From positions 2,542,001-2,606,000 of the forward strand of contig OY730172.1 of NCBI GenBank assembly GCA_963422465.1: 64,000 bases of DNA, given 5' to 3'. This document shows, in pieces, positions 38,439 to 50,225 of this stretch (the first letter of the stretch is position 1; every line of letters starts with the position of its first letter). The notes under the pieces were generated by a model, which worked only from the letters and a program-made list of their open reading frames with translations, was not told the DNA's origin and did no database searches. The DNA comes from Lichina pygmaea. Lineage: Eukaryota; Ascomycota; Lichinomycetes; Lichinales; Lichinaceae. Position numbers and translations under genes: made by a program.

Positions 38439-39215
38439 TCACCGATTCTCCTTGCGGCTCTTCCTCCGCCGTTTCCTGGCCCCTGTAGCCGTCATACTCC
38501 CGTCGTCGTCGACGATCACCCCTTCGCCCGCTGCTACCGACGCTGCCGCCGACGCTGGCGGCGGCGCGGCGCGAGCCCCACCTGCTCTTCTTCCCGGTGC
38601 TGCTGGCGCTGCTGGCGCTGTCGCAGAAGAGGCATCTTCGCCGTCACCACCGACGAGGTCCGTCGCGATGCGATCGTCGTTCTCGTTGAATGCCTTCCGC
38701 CAGTCCTTCAGCACCTTGTCCATCTGAAGCAGTTCCTGCACGCGGCCCAGCTTGACGGCGTCCTTGCGCAGCGCGAAGCGGAAGTCGTCGACTTTGATCT
38801 TCTGCCGTCGGGCATGCTGCGCGCTTCGCGATGCTTCGTGGCAGGTCTCGATGATGAAGCTGGTTTTGTTTTTTAGAGAAAGGAACGTCAGTGGTTCGAT
38901 TGCGCTGGTTTCTGGTGGCTTTTAGGGGGCCAGGGGGGCAGTGTCTGGGTGAAAGGATCTGTGGAGAGATTGCTCGTGCTGGAAAGGCTCGCTGGAGGAC
39001 GCGTACTCGGTGACTATCTCATCAAAGACTTTGACTGTTTCGTCGAGCGGCTCGCGGTCGTCGCCATAGGCATACATCAGAAGCCTGACTATGCGACATG
39101 ATATATATATCAGCTATGTTCATGCTCCAATGCCACGTGGGCTGGTGCACGTACGTTCTTTCGCAAAGTTCGGATGCCCTTTTTGTTGCAGCACACGCGC
39201 TCGAGGTTCCGCCAT
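38439..39215 (-). CDS. TAF13: TFIID subunit TAF13
   Basis: Histone-fold subunit of TFIID that pairs with TAF11. Three exons, 39155-39215, 39007-39088, 38439-38859; 187 aa. Spliced text MAEPRARVLQQKGHPNFAKE, LRLLMYAYGDDREPLDETVKVFDEIVTDFIIETCHEA, RRQKIKVDDFRFALRKDAVKLGRVQELLQMDKVLKDWRKAF is the TAF13 histone fold from end to end. The Ala/Pro/Gly-rich tail ending in RKRRRKSRKENR is lineage-specific and would act as a nuclear signal. Divergent from KSH1. Confidence 0.95.
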
Positions 39216-39772
39216 GGTTGCGGGTTGGAGGTGTGTGAGAAGCTTCTTGGAGGATGGTTGACAATCTTCAAGTGATCTTCAGGTGGGTAAGTGACAAATT
39301 GGCTTCCTACCTTATTGTGCAGTTCAACCATGCTTGTTAATCGAGGAAGTCCAAACACCAAGGCGCACGAGAAATAGCGTTGCATCCTAATCTGGTCTAG
39401 TTTCAGATATGGTACGTAGCTACTTACGTACGCGCGCTAAGGTACGGTATCGTAATTAAAGTTGAGGCTCTGCTTGGCAGCCGAAACACTTACTGTACAG
39501 TGTTGATCAGCCCTATGAACCTCGGACGTTACGGTACGTAGCCTAAGGCTTTACCGCAGGCCGAAACTGGGATTTTAGCTCAGTAGGCTCCCAGTCAAGA
39601 CTTGAACACGCACTACAAATCCGTCCATCTCAATCCCCGTTCGACGAGACGTTGGACCAAAGCGAGATCGCATGTTCTACATGCTTCAACTCTCGAGTCG
39701 ATCATCGAACTTGAAACCCCACTGAAGCACCAGCGAGATCGAGCATACGTGACCAAAGGACCATAGACACAG
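39216..39772. promoter_or_regulatory. Shared upstream region of TAF13 and KSH1
   Basis: 557 bp; carries GTACGTA-rich sequence at 39412-39460. A tRNA-like A-box match (TAGCTCAGTAGG at about 39577) has no B box or fold around it. No gene seen. Confidence 0.4.
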
Positions 39773-40445
39773 ATGGTATTGCGCCTTTCTCTAATTCAAC
39801 ATCATCATTCTATCTGCATGGATGCACCTCAACAAGAAGTCGACGGCTGAACAGACATCCCTGTGCTCATGTTTCTAGGCCGCGCTCTTCAACTTCCAAT
39901 CCTTGCTCCTGGTCATCCTGCTTCTGATCTGCACGAGCACATACGCGCACGGAGTCTTTCCCGGTATCATTGATCGGAATAAAGATGGGTATGTCACTTC
40001 TTGTTTCTTGCATTGGCTTTTCTTCTTTGTCACCATCTGAGGCTTCAAGTCATGTGCTAAAGGTGCACACCGTCTTCATGTATTTCTTTGTCTGGTGGCC
40101 CATGGTCCTTTTGGGACCGAGTAAGACTATCTGTCTGGAATCATTACTATGTGCTGCAAGCAGAAGAACGTAACCTTTTCTTCTCGATTGGACGTATGAC
40201 AAGATCAACTCGGTCATGATGCTAACTCACGGAATCGATTGAACCGATCTACAGTATTCTCGGTATCTTCTGGAAATGCGCTCGCATCGGTGAGCGGCTA
40301 AGTCCATACGTAAGCATCTGCTGCGTATTCATGGCGGTAAGTCCAGGATTGACTTTCCTCTTTGCTACCACTTATTACATCGCCTCTTCGCAAGCAGTTC
40401 CGTACTCCAGACATATGGACGACGGGACTACACTGGCTCCCCTAG
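39773..40445 (+). CDS. KSH1: Kish/TMEM167 secretory-pathway protein
   Basis: Small two-span membrane protein needed for ER-Golgi traffic. Exon 1 is just ATG (39773-39775, donor GTATTG); exon 2 39879-39988 gives [20 protein letters not shown] and [11 protein letters not shown]; exon 3 40255-40336 gives [20 protein letters not shown] and ICCVFMA, matching the family almost to its end. After 40336 a GTAAGT donor begins. The best acceptor (40397) adds [15 protein letters not shown] and stops at 40445; a second one 20 bases on gives another tail. The last exon is therefore uncertain, the first 65 residues are not. Confidence 0.83.
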
Positions 40446-40961
40446 TGTTCCGAGTAGCTGGCAGCTCAACCATTAAGAGAACCCACGCTTCCACTTCTCA
40501 GCATGTGTCTGCTGACCGAGTGTCAATGTGGCCAGGCTTCGATGTTCATGCAATGATAATGGTGACAAGATACGAGAGGACTTTTGGGAGTGTAGCGGCG
40601 TTGAAACTCACAAGCGTTGGGGGCACGATTGCTTCTTAGTGGCAGACTCGACGCTGCCAGGAGCGAGGCAGCGAGCGATCAAGATCCTGAAACCGATGGG
40701 TTCGTGGAGTGTTACTTCTGTTCATACGTCGTAGTCATTCTAGATGGCTCTGTTCCCTGAAGCACCACTTTCGTGCTGTCAGCAAGATCCCTTTCGGGCA
40801 TTGGTCTTCTGAGTCGTCACGTATAGGGTAGTCAGTAGCTTGTAGACCACCGCTACACTCCTGCTGCAATATCTATGCCAACCACCTGAAAAGTGATCAA
40901 GGGCAGCAGAATTGCTCATGCCCGGCGTTCATATACACTATCATACAAGGCAATCCAGCCG
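40446..40961. other. Intergenic between convergent genes
   Basis: KSH1 and bL17m 3' flanks; no gene seen. Confidence 0.5.
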
Positions 40962-41709
40962 TCACCGCGCCGCTGACCGAGCCGGTCCCTCTTCCTTCCC
41001 GACGCCCATACTTTCGAACCGTTTCACCAGGCTCTCCAATGCTTGTTGTCCACCCTCGCGGTACTTGGTCACCTTCTTGACGTTCTTCAGGGTGATCTCG
41101 TTGATACCCCGCGGCATCTCGCCCGCCTCGTCTCGCTTGTCATCCAGCGTCCGTTGGCGTGCCACGGCGCGGGCCGTCATGGCAAAGCGCATGTCTTTGG
41201 GGCCGTCGACGAGCTCGAGGATTGCCGAGGGCGCTTGGTCCGGCTTCGGCGGCTCGATTCTTAGGACGCGCGTATACCCACCAGGACGATCCTGGTACCG
41301 CTCTCTGAGTGGACCGAACAGCTTGGGAATGAGCTTGTGAGGCGTCTGTTTGAGCGGGTTCCAAAGATTAGTGAAGATTCCAGTAGCGCTGGCGGGCCCT
41401 CCAAGGCGCAGCATTGAGAAGTCCGAGAAAAGCATCCCAAGTGATGCTACACGTTTGGCTTCAACGAAGAGAAAGAACCAGAGTAGTACGGACAAAAAAG
41501 ATCTGCTGTGCCCTCGTCCTCGCGGCATTGGTATTCCGCTTGCCCAGCGTGATCAGCTTCTCCGCCATGCGCTGCGTTTCTTTGGCCTTGGGCCATGTCG
41601 TCGTGATGGATTCGTGCTCGATCAAGGATGTCACCAGGTTACGCAGCAGTGCCTGTCGATGTGATGATTTCCGGCTGAGATGTCTGTATTTGGGGGCGCT
41701 GCCCGCCAT
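40962..41709 (-). CDS. Mitochondrial ribosomal protein bL17m (MRPL8 in yeast)
   Basis: Large-subunit mitoribosomal protein. Two exons, 41494-41709 and 40962-41345, joined over a 148-nt intron with donor GTCCGT; 199 aa. L17 core: [51 protein letters not shown] then [28 protein letters not shown]. The extension after the L17 fold ([21 protein letters not shown]) is typical of fungal homologues. Start [12 protein letters not shown] gives the short N end expected; an in-frame ATG at 41799 would add 30 residues that could be a mitochondrial signal. Confidence 0.94.
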
Positions 41710-41982
41710 TGTGTTGTTTAGGAGGAAGAGCTGTTCGGTGGGAGTATCCGGAGAGAGCTTTGCAGAGGCTAAAGAAAGCCGGATGAGAGTATTGATCAAT
41801 TCAATAGTGCTAAGATGAGAATTTTAAGGCTGTCGCAGTATCACCGCAGTCACGTGAAACGAGTCTATTGAAGGCTCAAAAATACCCAACAAGCTTGGGA
41901 GTCTGACAAGAGAGCATCACTTCCTGCTTCATCCATTGTCACCTAGACATCTTCAGCCCGAGCCCGCGACTTGCCAGAGGAG
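41710..41982. promoter_or_regulatory. Shared upstream region of bL17m and MIC12
   Basis: 273 bp between divergent starts of two mitochondrial genes; a bidirectional promoter is inferred from spacing only. Confidence 0.45.
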
Positions 41983-42632
41983 ATGGGCTTCACCACCGGC
42001 TTCGTAAGTGATCCAGATAGACATCCTTCCCTGTGCAAGCTACTATACTTTTCCTCCATCTCCAAGCCAATGCGCCGGAGGCCCACTCTTGCTCCTCAAA
42101 AGCAACCAGCTGACTTGACTCGACGATCCAGCTCGGCGGTCTGACGCTCACGACCACGATTCTCTACCTCAGCGTAACCCATCACAAACGGAACCGGGCC
42201 TGCCAATCTGCTCTTCTCCACCAACAGACGTTGCTGCTCGATTCTCTTTCGCAAGGGCCACCAGTCGCTGCCACGGTCGCCGCCACAACCAGGATGCCCC
42301 CGACGAGAACCACGAGGACCACGAGCGACGATGGCACCTTCTCGACACTCTCGTCCTCCGAGAGGAGCATACCAACCATTTCTCCCCACTTCGGCCCCAC
42401 GACCGGTCCTCGACCGCACTCAACAAATCTCATCGAGACCGTCAAAGATCGTTGGAATCACGAAGTAGAAGATACAGTGCGATGGGTGCAGCAGGCGAAC
42501 TTGACGCAGGTTGCCCATGGCCTGGAAAGTGGGATCGGTGCTATAGTTGCTAGGTTAAGCGGCAGTGGGCAGGGTGGAAGTGGCGATGGCGATGGCGATA
42601 GTGGTACAAGACCTGCTGCGCCTAGCAGATGA
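41983..42632 (+). CDS. MIC12: MICOS complex subunit Mic12
   Basis: Inner-membrane protein of crista junctions (Aim5/Fmp51 family). Exons 41983-42003 (MGFTTGF) and 42132-42632; 173 aa. N end MGFTTGFLGGLTLTTTILYLSV is the single membrane span characteristic of the family, then HHKRNRACQSALLHQQTLLL. The second conserved block is ETVKDRWNHEVEDTVRWVQQANL. The C end is Gly/Ser-rich. Recognition rests on these two blocks and the size. Confidence 0.88.
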
Positions 42633-43346
42633 GCCCTCTAGAATTTACAACAGGTTTGAATTTGACACCATTCGCCCTGTGCGCTCTTCAATTTAGCCCC
42701 TAGTATCACTCACGACCACAATTCCGCTTCTCCTTTTACCGCCTCAATTAGCTCAGGATTGTCGGGGGCAATCTATGTGGTGGATCTCAACATCACGATT
42801 GAAGAGTGGGCCGACCTCCGACCAAGAGTGAGGAAGTTGACTATAGTCTCGTAAGTCTGGTGTCTCTTCCTCTACCAGTACTTATCCAGGGTCCGCCCTT
42901 GACCACAGCAACTGATCAGCCACGGTGATGAGCCTTCAAGCTCTGATCACGACGCCTGAACTTGTGACCATCATGAAGTGCCTGTACATGTGTCCATGTG
43001 CCGGAGCTTGTGACCATGTGCCTGTACGTACGTACCTGTGACCATATGCCCATAACAGTGTTCATGTGGCCCTACTTGTGACACTTGCATGACCGTATTG
43101 AACTTGGGTGAAGGAGAAAAAGTAGTAGAGGTTCATGGACTGATCGTACAACTAGTTCTGTTTCTCTGAGCAGCAGGTCAATACCCACCTCGTCTTACAG
43201 CGGCAAAAGTGAGTGTGATATCATTCAGGAGAATGTGGGATGAAGACAAGACCAGGAGGATTGGAGGATAACTCAGTAAGGAAGTAGAGAACTAAGAAAA
43301 TACAATCATCCTTTGGTCTTCAATGTTGTTTTTCTTGAAGGGGAAG

Positions 43347-43379
<33 letters not shown>

Positions 43380-43909
43380 AGGAGATTTGGATCTTGAGTC
43401 ATGAGACATTACTGCTTGCTTGGTTCTTTCCTTCTTTCATCTCTGCTGCTGAGCTATGACCTGGCCCCTGGCTGACCTAGCTAGTATGGGTAACTGGCTC
43501 AGCGGCCAGCTGGATGATGCTGATGCTGATGCTCAATCAAACTGGCCAGGGGCCAAGAAATAGACACAGACAGAAACCCGTAACCAGACCAATACCCCAT
43601 GTCCTGAACCCAGGAAACCAAAGAAAAGAACCCACAAGGCTTTAAACCACCGAGTCCTAGACCACAGAACCCAAGGTCCAGAACCCATCCTGAGCTCGTT
43701 AGAGGTTTTTTTTTGGTCTTCTTTCTCGCCCACCATATTAGCTGATACAGAAACAAGGAAAATCATGGTCGTTGGGCAAAGAAAATCGGAGTTCTTTTGG
43801 TAGGCCCACTCGCGAAAGTGCTGTCACGCCTTCCCTCATGCTGTGTTGTAAAAACCTCGCTTCCCTTGGACCCATGTCGACGCCGAGCAATGGAGCAACG
43901 GAAAACGTC
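42633..43909. other. Intergenic, no gene seen; repeats and a G30 run
   Basis: Degenerate repeats of CTTGTGACCAT / GTGCCTGTAC at about 42960-43085, and a run of 30 G at 43348-43377. Frames at 43499-43766 have no recognisable protein. Confidence 0.5.
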
Positions 43910-46778
43910 TTAGCTCTGATCTGGCCGAGGCGACCGAGTCCCTATCGAACTTGACGACGTGCTGGGCATATGGGGCCCAGCCCCCACAATGGGGCCTGGA
44001 CTGAAGCCCGCCCGTCGTTGACCGGGATACCCTCCATTGGCTACTGCTGGCTGGTGAGGGGAAACGACGTTGGGAGGGGGCTTCGCTGGAAGACTCGCGG
44101 GATGATTCCATCGAGGCGCCTCGTTCGTCACCGTTGGTTTTCGATGAGGAGCTTGCGGGAGAGAAGCAAGAGGAGGATGGTGATGGTGATCGGGCTGTGG
44201 CGAGTTATGAACGGCGGGTAGTGAGTTTGGCGCACCCTGCATCGCCGCTCCGTACCTTGCACCGTTACTGGATTGGGGCATGTGTGCTGCGCTCAGGTGA
44301 GACGTCATGGCGTGAGGAGCCCCGTTAATAGGTGCTTCGAGCGATGCCGGTAGGGGAGGCGCTTGGGAATATGGATTCTGAAAGTTAGTGGCATGGGGAG
44401 GCTGGGTAGGGTACGGTTGGGCGGACACCATCGCTTGTCGAGGCCCCGGGACGAAGGGTTGTGTCTGAGGGTTGAATGTACGGCGGGTGAAGCTCCCCGG
44501 AACCGGATGCTGAGAGTTCATTCGGAAGCCGTTGGAATGTTGCAGCTGGGTAGGTAACTGGCCATAGGGGTAGGCGCTTGCCATGACGACATGTGACGAT
44601 GCCATGTTCTGAGAATCGTTGGCGCGAGGGTAGGCGGGGCCGTTCGGGGCTTCGGCTTGGTACGAAGTATGAGCGGGAAAAGACGACCACTGCGTCTTCG
44701 GCGGCTGAGAAGGTAACAGGTAGGCTGCCTGACGGCCGGCTGTAGGCAAGGAGCCGAGCAGAGCGGGTTGGAACGCGGAGGCCAGGTATTCAGCCGGCGC
44801 GGCGAGCGGACTGGATGCGTTTGACCGACTGTATGCCGTCGGGTTCGAATGCCCGCTCTGCGGGAACGGCTGAGCCGTCGCATCCAGAGATGGCTCCGAG
44901 TAAGCGTGACCCGAAGACGGAAAGGTGCCAACAGGCTGGAGAGACGGCTGTTGTCCGATGACCATGGTCTGCATGGGCAGATCCCGTGCAGCAAATCCGC
45001 CGACATCGTTGGCAGCGAACGTCGGGCTCTGCACGGTATACGGAAAGAAGGCAGGCGCAGCCCCATAAGATTGAAACCCTTGCTGCTGCGGCGGAAAGAA
45101 GGCCGCATACTGTGACCGCAGTTCGAAGCCATCGTCGTTGTTCCGGTTCCGTCTGTTGCCACTTTTGCCCCTGCCAGTGCGTGAGCTAGACCGAGAGCTG
45201 TGTTTCGTCGACTCCACACCACCGCCCTTGTCGTCATTCTCCGTCTCGTCGAAGCCCTTGAAGATACGCTCACGGGCCTCTCGGTACTTGGCCTCGCGCT
45301 CTTCCCTCGTCAAATTCCCCCGCTCTTTCGGTGGCGGTTCGTCCCGACCTTCGCGTGTGCCATCCGGGTCCTCGTCGCCGGGGGACGCCGACGAAGGGCG
45401 TCCGTTGAGATCCCCAAGAGATTTTTCTCCCGGTGATCCCTTCGAGCGTTGATCGTCCGCAGCACCTCGCCGCATGATCTTCACGGCGGGCCCACTTGGG
45501 GGAGGCGTGTTTCCCGAAGTCGGAGGGTTTGATATCCCAGTGAGAGGAGGAGGGCTGATCGCATTATATCCCACTTAGAGCACGCCCAGAGTTTCACATG
45601 CAGTGGAAGGGGCCACTTACAGCCTGCAGAATGGCGTCCGGTAAATCCGGACCGAATTGAGCTTGGGATCAAGAAAGTGGGTAAGGAAGTAATAGTCGGC
45701 CAACTTGTGGGCGAGTAGTCGACAGAACGAGTTGCACGGTGGCACCTCTAGATATTGCTCCCTGTACATGCGAGTCAGCCCGACAATAGTCAATCTTCTA
45801 TACCGAGATAACCCACTTCGAGTCCTTCACAAACTCGATCACATCCTGTTCGAGCCGAAGCATGAACAATCGATCTTTGGGGTTTTCCAATGCCTCGACC
45901 AGCTTCCCGTCCGGCTCCAGGGAAAATCCAAAAGGAACACCGCCTCCGTTCAGCGTCACAGGCTTAGCAAGAGCTGGTGTACTTCCAGCGTCCGCCGAAA
46001 CTGCGTTCTCCGTGCCGATAGTACCGGGGAACCGATCGGATTCTTGGTCGGTTGTGGTAGCCGCCGGCTCACGCTGGTCAGAGTCTCTTATCCTATGCGA
46101 TAGGCCATAGAATCGCGTCGGGATAGCCTCAGGTCCTTCTTCCGAGTCTGCTCGGGAGCCAACACCAGGGGGTCCAGGTGCCGGAAAGGCATCTTCATCT
46201 TCAGTGGCCTTGGCGCTGGCACTATCGTCAGGTCGCAAGGATTCCTTCTCGTCGATTCCAAATGTGTTTGCCGACGTGGCGCTCTTGCCGTCTAGGCTCG
46301 AGGGCTTTCTCGACAGGCTCGAAGCTGCTCTATGTGCTTCATCAAACGTGGCTTCTGGATCGTATTTTGATGGTAGAACACGCTCAGATGCTTCCTCTCG
46401 AACATCAGAGGAAGCTCCGGGGCAGCTGGCTTCGACTGGCACGAATTTCTTTGGATGCTCATCGCCATCGAGATCTTTATGGTTCGACGACGATCCTGGA
46501 CTGGTCTTGACATCCATGTTGCCGTGTGGCATGGTCGATTCCGTAGCGGGAGGGCATGAAGACAGAGACGTGTTTGTCGTCGAGCTCTGCTCTGCGACCT
46601 CAGACGAGCAGATGCTGCTGCTGGAAACAGCGGCTGGAGGCTGACGTGATGCAGCCATAGCAGCAACCTGTACGAGTACATCCGATGTCAATGAGACGCA
46701 CGTCATGACGATACGAACTGTGCATACCTTGGCAAAGCTCTCTTTAAAAGGCCCCTTTCCCATTGTTGGTAGTGCCAT
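43910..46778 (-). CDS. R3H and SUZ domain RNA-binding protein
   Basis: Four exons, 46728-46778, 45817-46667, 45621-45761, 43910-45554; 895 aa. The R3H domain is pieced from two exons: LRLEQDVIEFVKDSKEQYLEVPPCNSFCRLLAHKLADYYFLTHFL, with the invariant R and H. It is followed at once by the SUZ-type stretch AVKIMRRGAADDQRSKGS to LTREEREAKYREARERIFKGF. Both bind nucleic acid; related proteins are R3HDM1/2 and fungal R3H-SUZ proteins. The Ser-rich N-part and the long Pro/Gln/Ala-rich C-part are low complexity and probably disordered. Start MALPTMGKGPFKESFAK is the first ATG in frame. Confidence 0.92.
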
Positions 46779-47885
46779 GGCTGGGCAGAGGTGACCAATG
46801 CTGGCCTGGCTGTGCGTCTCGGTCGTCGTACCGTTTGGGTACACTGCGTCCAAAGCCGAATGCGGAAGAGAGGGAGTTGTAACGATGCGAGAACGAGACG
46901 AGGGATTCTCAGGTCCGTCTTCCCTCACACTGCATGATGGGACATGGATGCGGACGATTGGAGGTCGACATCAAACGTCGCCGGTGCGTACGGTAAGAGT
47001 CAGTCCCGAGGGGTGTGGTGCACCCTCGCCCTGAGGGGCTGTGCTACAGCCCTAAAATCGCAGTCGATGTAATCTGGCGCGGTCGGTGAACCAGAAAGAG
47101 CGTCCTTCACAGCCTCATCGACATTGGAAGCGTATCGAACGGTCGTTGTCTGGTTTGGGCTGGACGAGCGATCGCGAGATGACCCGCCATGAGCACCATC
47201 GCCGAATGTCTTATGGTCGCACAGCTCCGAATTTGGGGTTTGACCTTGGGCTTGTTGCGGAGGCTGATGAGTACTGACAACTCAGTACTCAGGTGATCAA
47301 AGTACTTGATAGTTTGCGGAGACTAATGCGTTAGCATCAGTACAGATTTTATCATAATACTTTTTGAATGAGTACCGATCTTACTGTTTCCGCGGGATCT
47401 GCGCCTTCCCAGTGGCGACAGGAATTAAGCGGCCACGCCACACCGACTGTCAGAAGTCTGAGGGCTAACGGGCGTTAGGGTTGAGTGCCTAAGTTAGTGA
47501 TGAGTATGCCCCTCCATTCAGTGGAAATTAGGCATCTTCATCACCTGCCATCATTTTGGTTGCCGCCGTACCAGTATGATCTCTCAGCCCAACAATCAGG
47601 ACTGTAGATGCAGCTTACGCCCCCATCTACGTATGTAGCCAGAGCCGACGAGTACTTATTCTTCTTGTTCATAGCTAGCACTGGCACCAGCGACAACGAG
47701 TGAGATATTTGTAAGTAAAATGTTCGTAGCATGAAGTTTACATGGCAAACCAGAGACTTTAACTCGAGGTTAGCTGATCCAATACGTCTCTCCTCCTCCA
47801 TCGGGCGCCCGGACCAATACCATCATCACAAGAGAATCCGAAAGACGCAGCACCATCCTTGAAGGTCCTCGCGCACGAGGCCACG
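46779..47885. promoter_or_regulatory. Region between the divergent R3H and zinc-knuckle genes
   Basis: No gene seen. A direct or inverted GAGTACTGACAACTCAGTACTC stretch near 47269-47291 is a short hairpin. Promoters of both genes must lie here. Confidence 0.4.
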
Positions 47886-49220
47886 ATGAACCCTTTGTTC
47901 CGTGGCCCGAGCGCGAGTGTCCGCTCCAAAGCCACTTCCTCGACTCTCTGCCAGAAGTGCCTGAAACGAGATAGGTCCTCGAGTTCCTCTGCTGGGGCCG
48001 AGCGTCTTTTGGCTGACGTACGCGCACGCCACTACAGCTATGAATGCAAGGCAACCCCACAAGAACGGCCATATGCACCTCGCCCATCCCGGACACAGCA
48101 ATTGCTGAACCCATCCTTGGTCCCCAAGCTGACCAGCGACGTGCCAAACGAACTACTACAGAAGTAGGTATACCTGTTCTTCGCCGCAGTTCTGTGGTAG
48201 CACCATCATGCCCTTTTGATCAGATTCATGCCATCCTGATACATGTATATGAAGTTCTTTGTTTGGTTCTTTAAAGAACCATCGATGACTACCAGGGTCA
48301 CGTTCCCACTTCGCCTTTGTGTCATGGTTGGATATCCTCCTTCTATGATGGATGATTTGACCTGATCTGCTGCGGTCTGAAACTTTCCTGCACGCAAATC
48401 CGAATGAGGCTCCAATATGATGCGATGGAAGTTGATTCCAACGTCTACTAGGAAAGGCATCGCAGATGAGCTGCTGGCCAAAAAGGAGAAGGACCGAGGT
48501 CGCACGCGGCGCGGAGACTTGGACTTTGAGGGAAATCGAAACGGTGGCTCGCGCCTCGCCCGTTCTCTGTCGGCCTCCACTGTGTCTACCATGTCTACCA
48601 GCCAGTCCCGGGATTCGTCCCCCCGGCGAGCAAGCTTGGAAGACCATAGGCACGCCAAGGGAAGAGCCCCATCGCCGTTTTCTGAGCGAGCCGGGCACAA
48701 ACGTCGACGTTCGCCATCCTCTTCCGCCTCCTTCACCTCATCATCCCACTCTTACAGGTCCTCGGTGTCATATGAGACCCGACGTTCGACTGCGGGCTAT
48801 GATCGTCGGAACATTAGGAGGAGACGGGGTTCGACGAGTCCCCCGCAACGGGGTCGTGCGCGCAGCAGGTCTGAGGATCGCAGACGACACAGAGATACAG
48901 AAACAGACAGCTCCAGCACGGACCGCCGGGGACTCGCCCGTCGGAGGCGATCGTCTTCGCGGGAAGAGCGGAAGATGGACCGATATCATCCCACACACGA
49001 GAGGCGCGACCGCGGGGACAGGCACAGTGGACAAGGCCAACGATCATGGCGCGATCGCGATGATCGAGATGGTCGACGTCGGTCGGCATCCAGAACCAGA
49101 CAACATCAAGATCGTGACAATGCGACGGGCAAGCCAGCCGCTCCACGTCGGACCGAGCGCAGCCTCAGCCCATTCAGCAAGCGTCTGGCCTTGACGCAAG
49201 CCATGAATATGGGCAGGTAG
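47886..49220 (+). CDS. Zinc-knuckle, Arg/Ser-rich protein (ZCCHC10/SREK1IP1-like)
   Basis: Two exons, 47886-48163 and 48452-49220; 348 aa. N end MNPLFRGPSASVRSKATSST, then CQKC, and later HYSYECK, followed by PYAPRPSRTQQLLNPSLVPKL, the conserved block of this fungal family. The rest is Ser/Arg/Asp-rich with RS and RD runs, as in splicing-associated proteins. In relatives the knuckle is CxxCx4HxxxxC; here 19 residues (57 nt, about 47970-48027) separate CLKRD from HYSYEC. That stretch has intron-like signs (GTCC after GATAG, branch GCTGACG) but no AG directly before CAC. Either a short intron I cannot place exactly or a true insertion. Confidence 0.8.
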
Positions 49221-49486
49221 CGGCGCTGACGGAGTGTACTATATCATGGCGTTGGCTCCGGATTGCTCCAGTACAGGACATTTGTGTAATATCAGTTAGC
49301 CCCGAGAGCGAAGGCGAACAGTGCTTCTTTTGGTCTCTTTTTACGCTCGCCTTGTGCGTTGTCGGACCAGTCGAGCTCGTGGCCGCATTTGCGTAAGCCG
49401 TCTGCAACGCGAACTCATGGTTCAGCAGAAGGCAACCTAGCTCGTGGTGCAGAGCCGTCGAAAGCCGATGAGTTCATGTCATGTCG
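49221..49486. other. Short space between convergent genes
   Basis: 266 bp of 3' flanking sequence; nothing seen. Confidence 0.4.
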
Positions 49487-50143
49487 TCATGTCGTCATGT
49501 CTTCATCATCGTCTTCGTCGACCGCTCCGGTTCGTCGCGCATCCTCTTCCTCTTCCCGCTCGCGTAAGTGGACGCCCTCCAACAGCGTAGTCCCATCGAG
49601 ACCGGTGTGCGCGTCGGACATGACGGCGTCTGCGGCAGTATCGTTCGCGGCTGGCTTTGCCTTGTCCTGTTCGTGGATGCGCTGTCGGACGAGTCTCGCG
49701 ATGGCGTTGTCGGTTCTGACGTCCAAGACGTCCAGCTTCCGGGTGAGGTCCCTCTTCAAGTCCCAGTTGGGCTTTTTCGGCTGCAGCGTGAACAGGTCGA
49801 CCGGTTTGTCGGCCTTGTCCTCCTTCGCCTGCCACTGCCGCGTCTCGGACGCGATCGCGGCCGCCTGCTGCTCCAGCGTGGCCTGGCCCTCCGTCGGCGC
49901 GTTCTCGAACCCTAGCTTCGGTCCTCGCGTCGCCACGTCGTAGTTGCGCCCAGACAGATACTGGGTCGCTGCCGCGTGGTCTTTGTCGTCTGATGAAGGC
50001 CCTGATGACCGTGCCGCCGTCGATCCATCGCCTGCTGAAGCACTGTCGTCCGGCTGCTGCTTGCGTTTGAGAGACCGAAGCTGAGCCAGCCGGGCCTTGC
50101 GATCGTTGGCCTGGGCGTCCAAGGTTGCCTGACTCGTAGACAT
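49487..50143 (-). CDS. cwf18: Pre-mRNA splicing factor Cwf18 (CCDC12 family)
   Basis: Spliceosome component of the Prp19/NTC-related set. Single exon, 218 aa from ATG at 50143 (MSTSQATLDAQANDRKARLAQLRSLKRKQ). The family signatures are present: RKARLAQLRSLKRK at the N end, YLSGRNYDVATRGPKLGFE, LFTLQPKKPNWDLKRDLTRKLDVLDVRTDNAIARL. The tail is acidic. The frame stays open upstream into the LTR of a Copia element 83 bp away, but that part is LTR sequence and not protein. Its promoter must lie within those 83 bp and the LTR, or beyond the element. Confidence 0.95.
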   Translation of the reverse strand: MSTSQATLDAQANDRKARLAQLRSLKRKQQPDDSASAGDGSTAARSSGPSSDDKDHAAATQYLSGRNYDVATRGPKLGFENAPTEGQATLEQQAAAIASETRQWQAKEDKADKPVDLFTLQPKKPNWDLKRDLTRKLDVLDVRTDNAIARLVRQRIHEQDKAKPAANDTAADAVMSDAHTGLDGTTLLEGVHLREREEEEDARRTGAVDEDDDEDMTT

Positions 50144-50225
50144 TTCTGTCTTGCTCTTGTCAGCTCGAAGGTCGGTCTTGTGTTTCCAGACGAAGCTTCT
50201 TTGGTTGGTTTGCTTGGCTGAAATG

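Noticed and set aside
39570-39640. tRNA-like A box TAGCTCAGTAGG
   Set aside because: No B box, no cloverleaf and no T run follow at the right distance.
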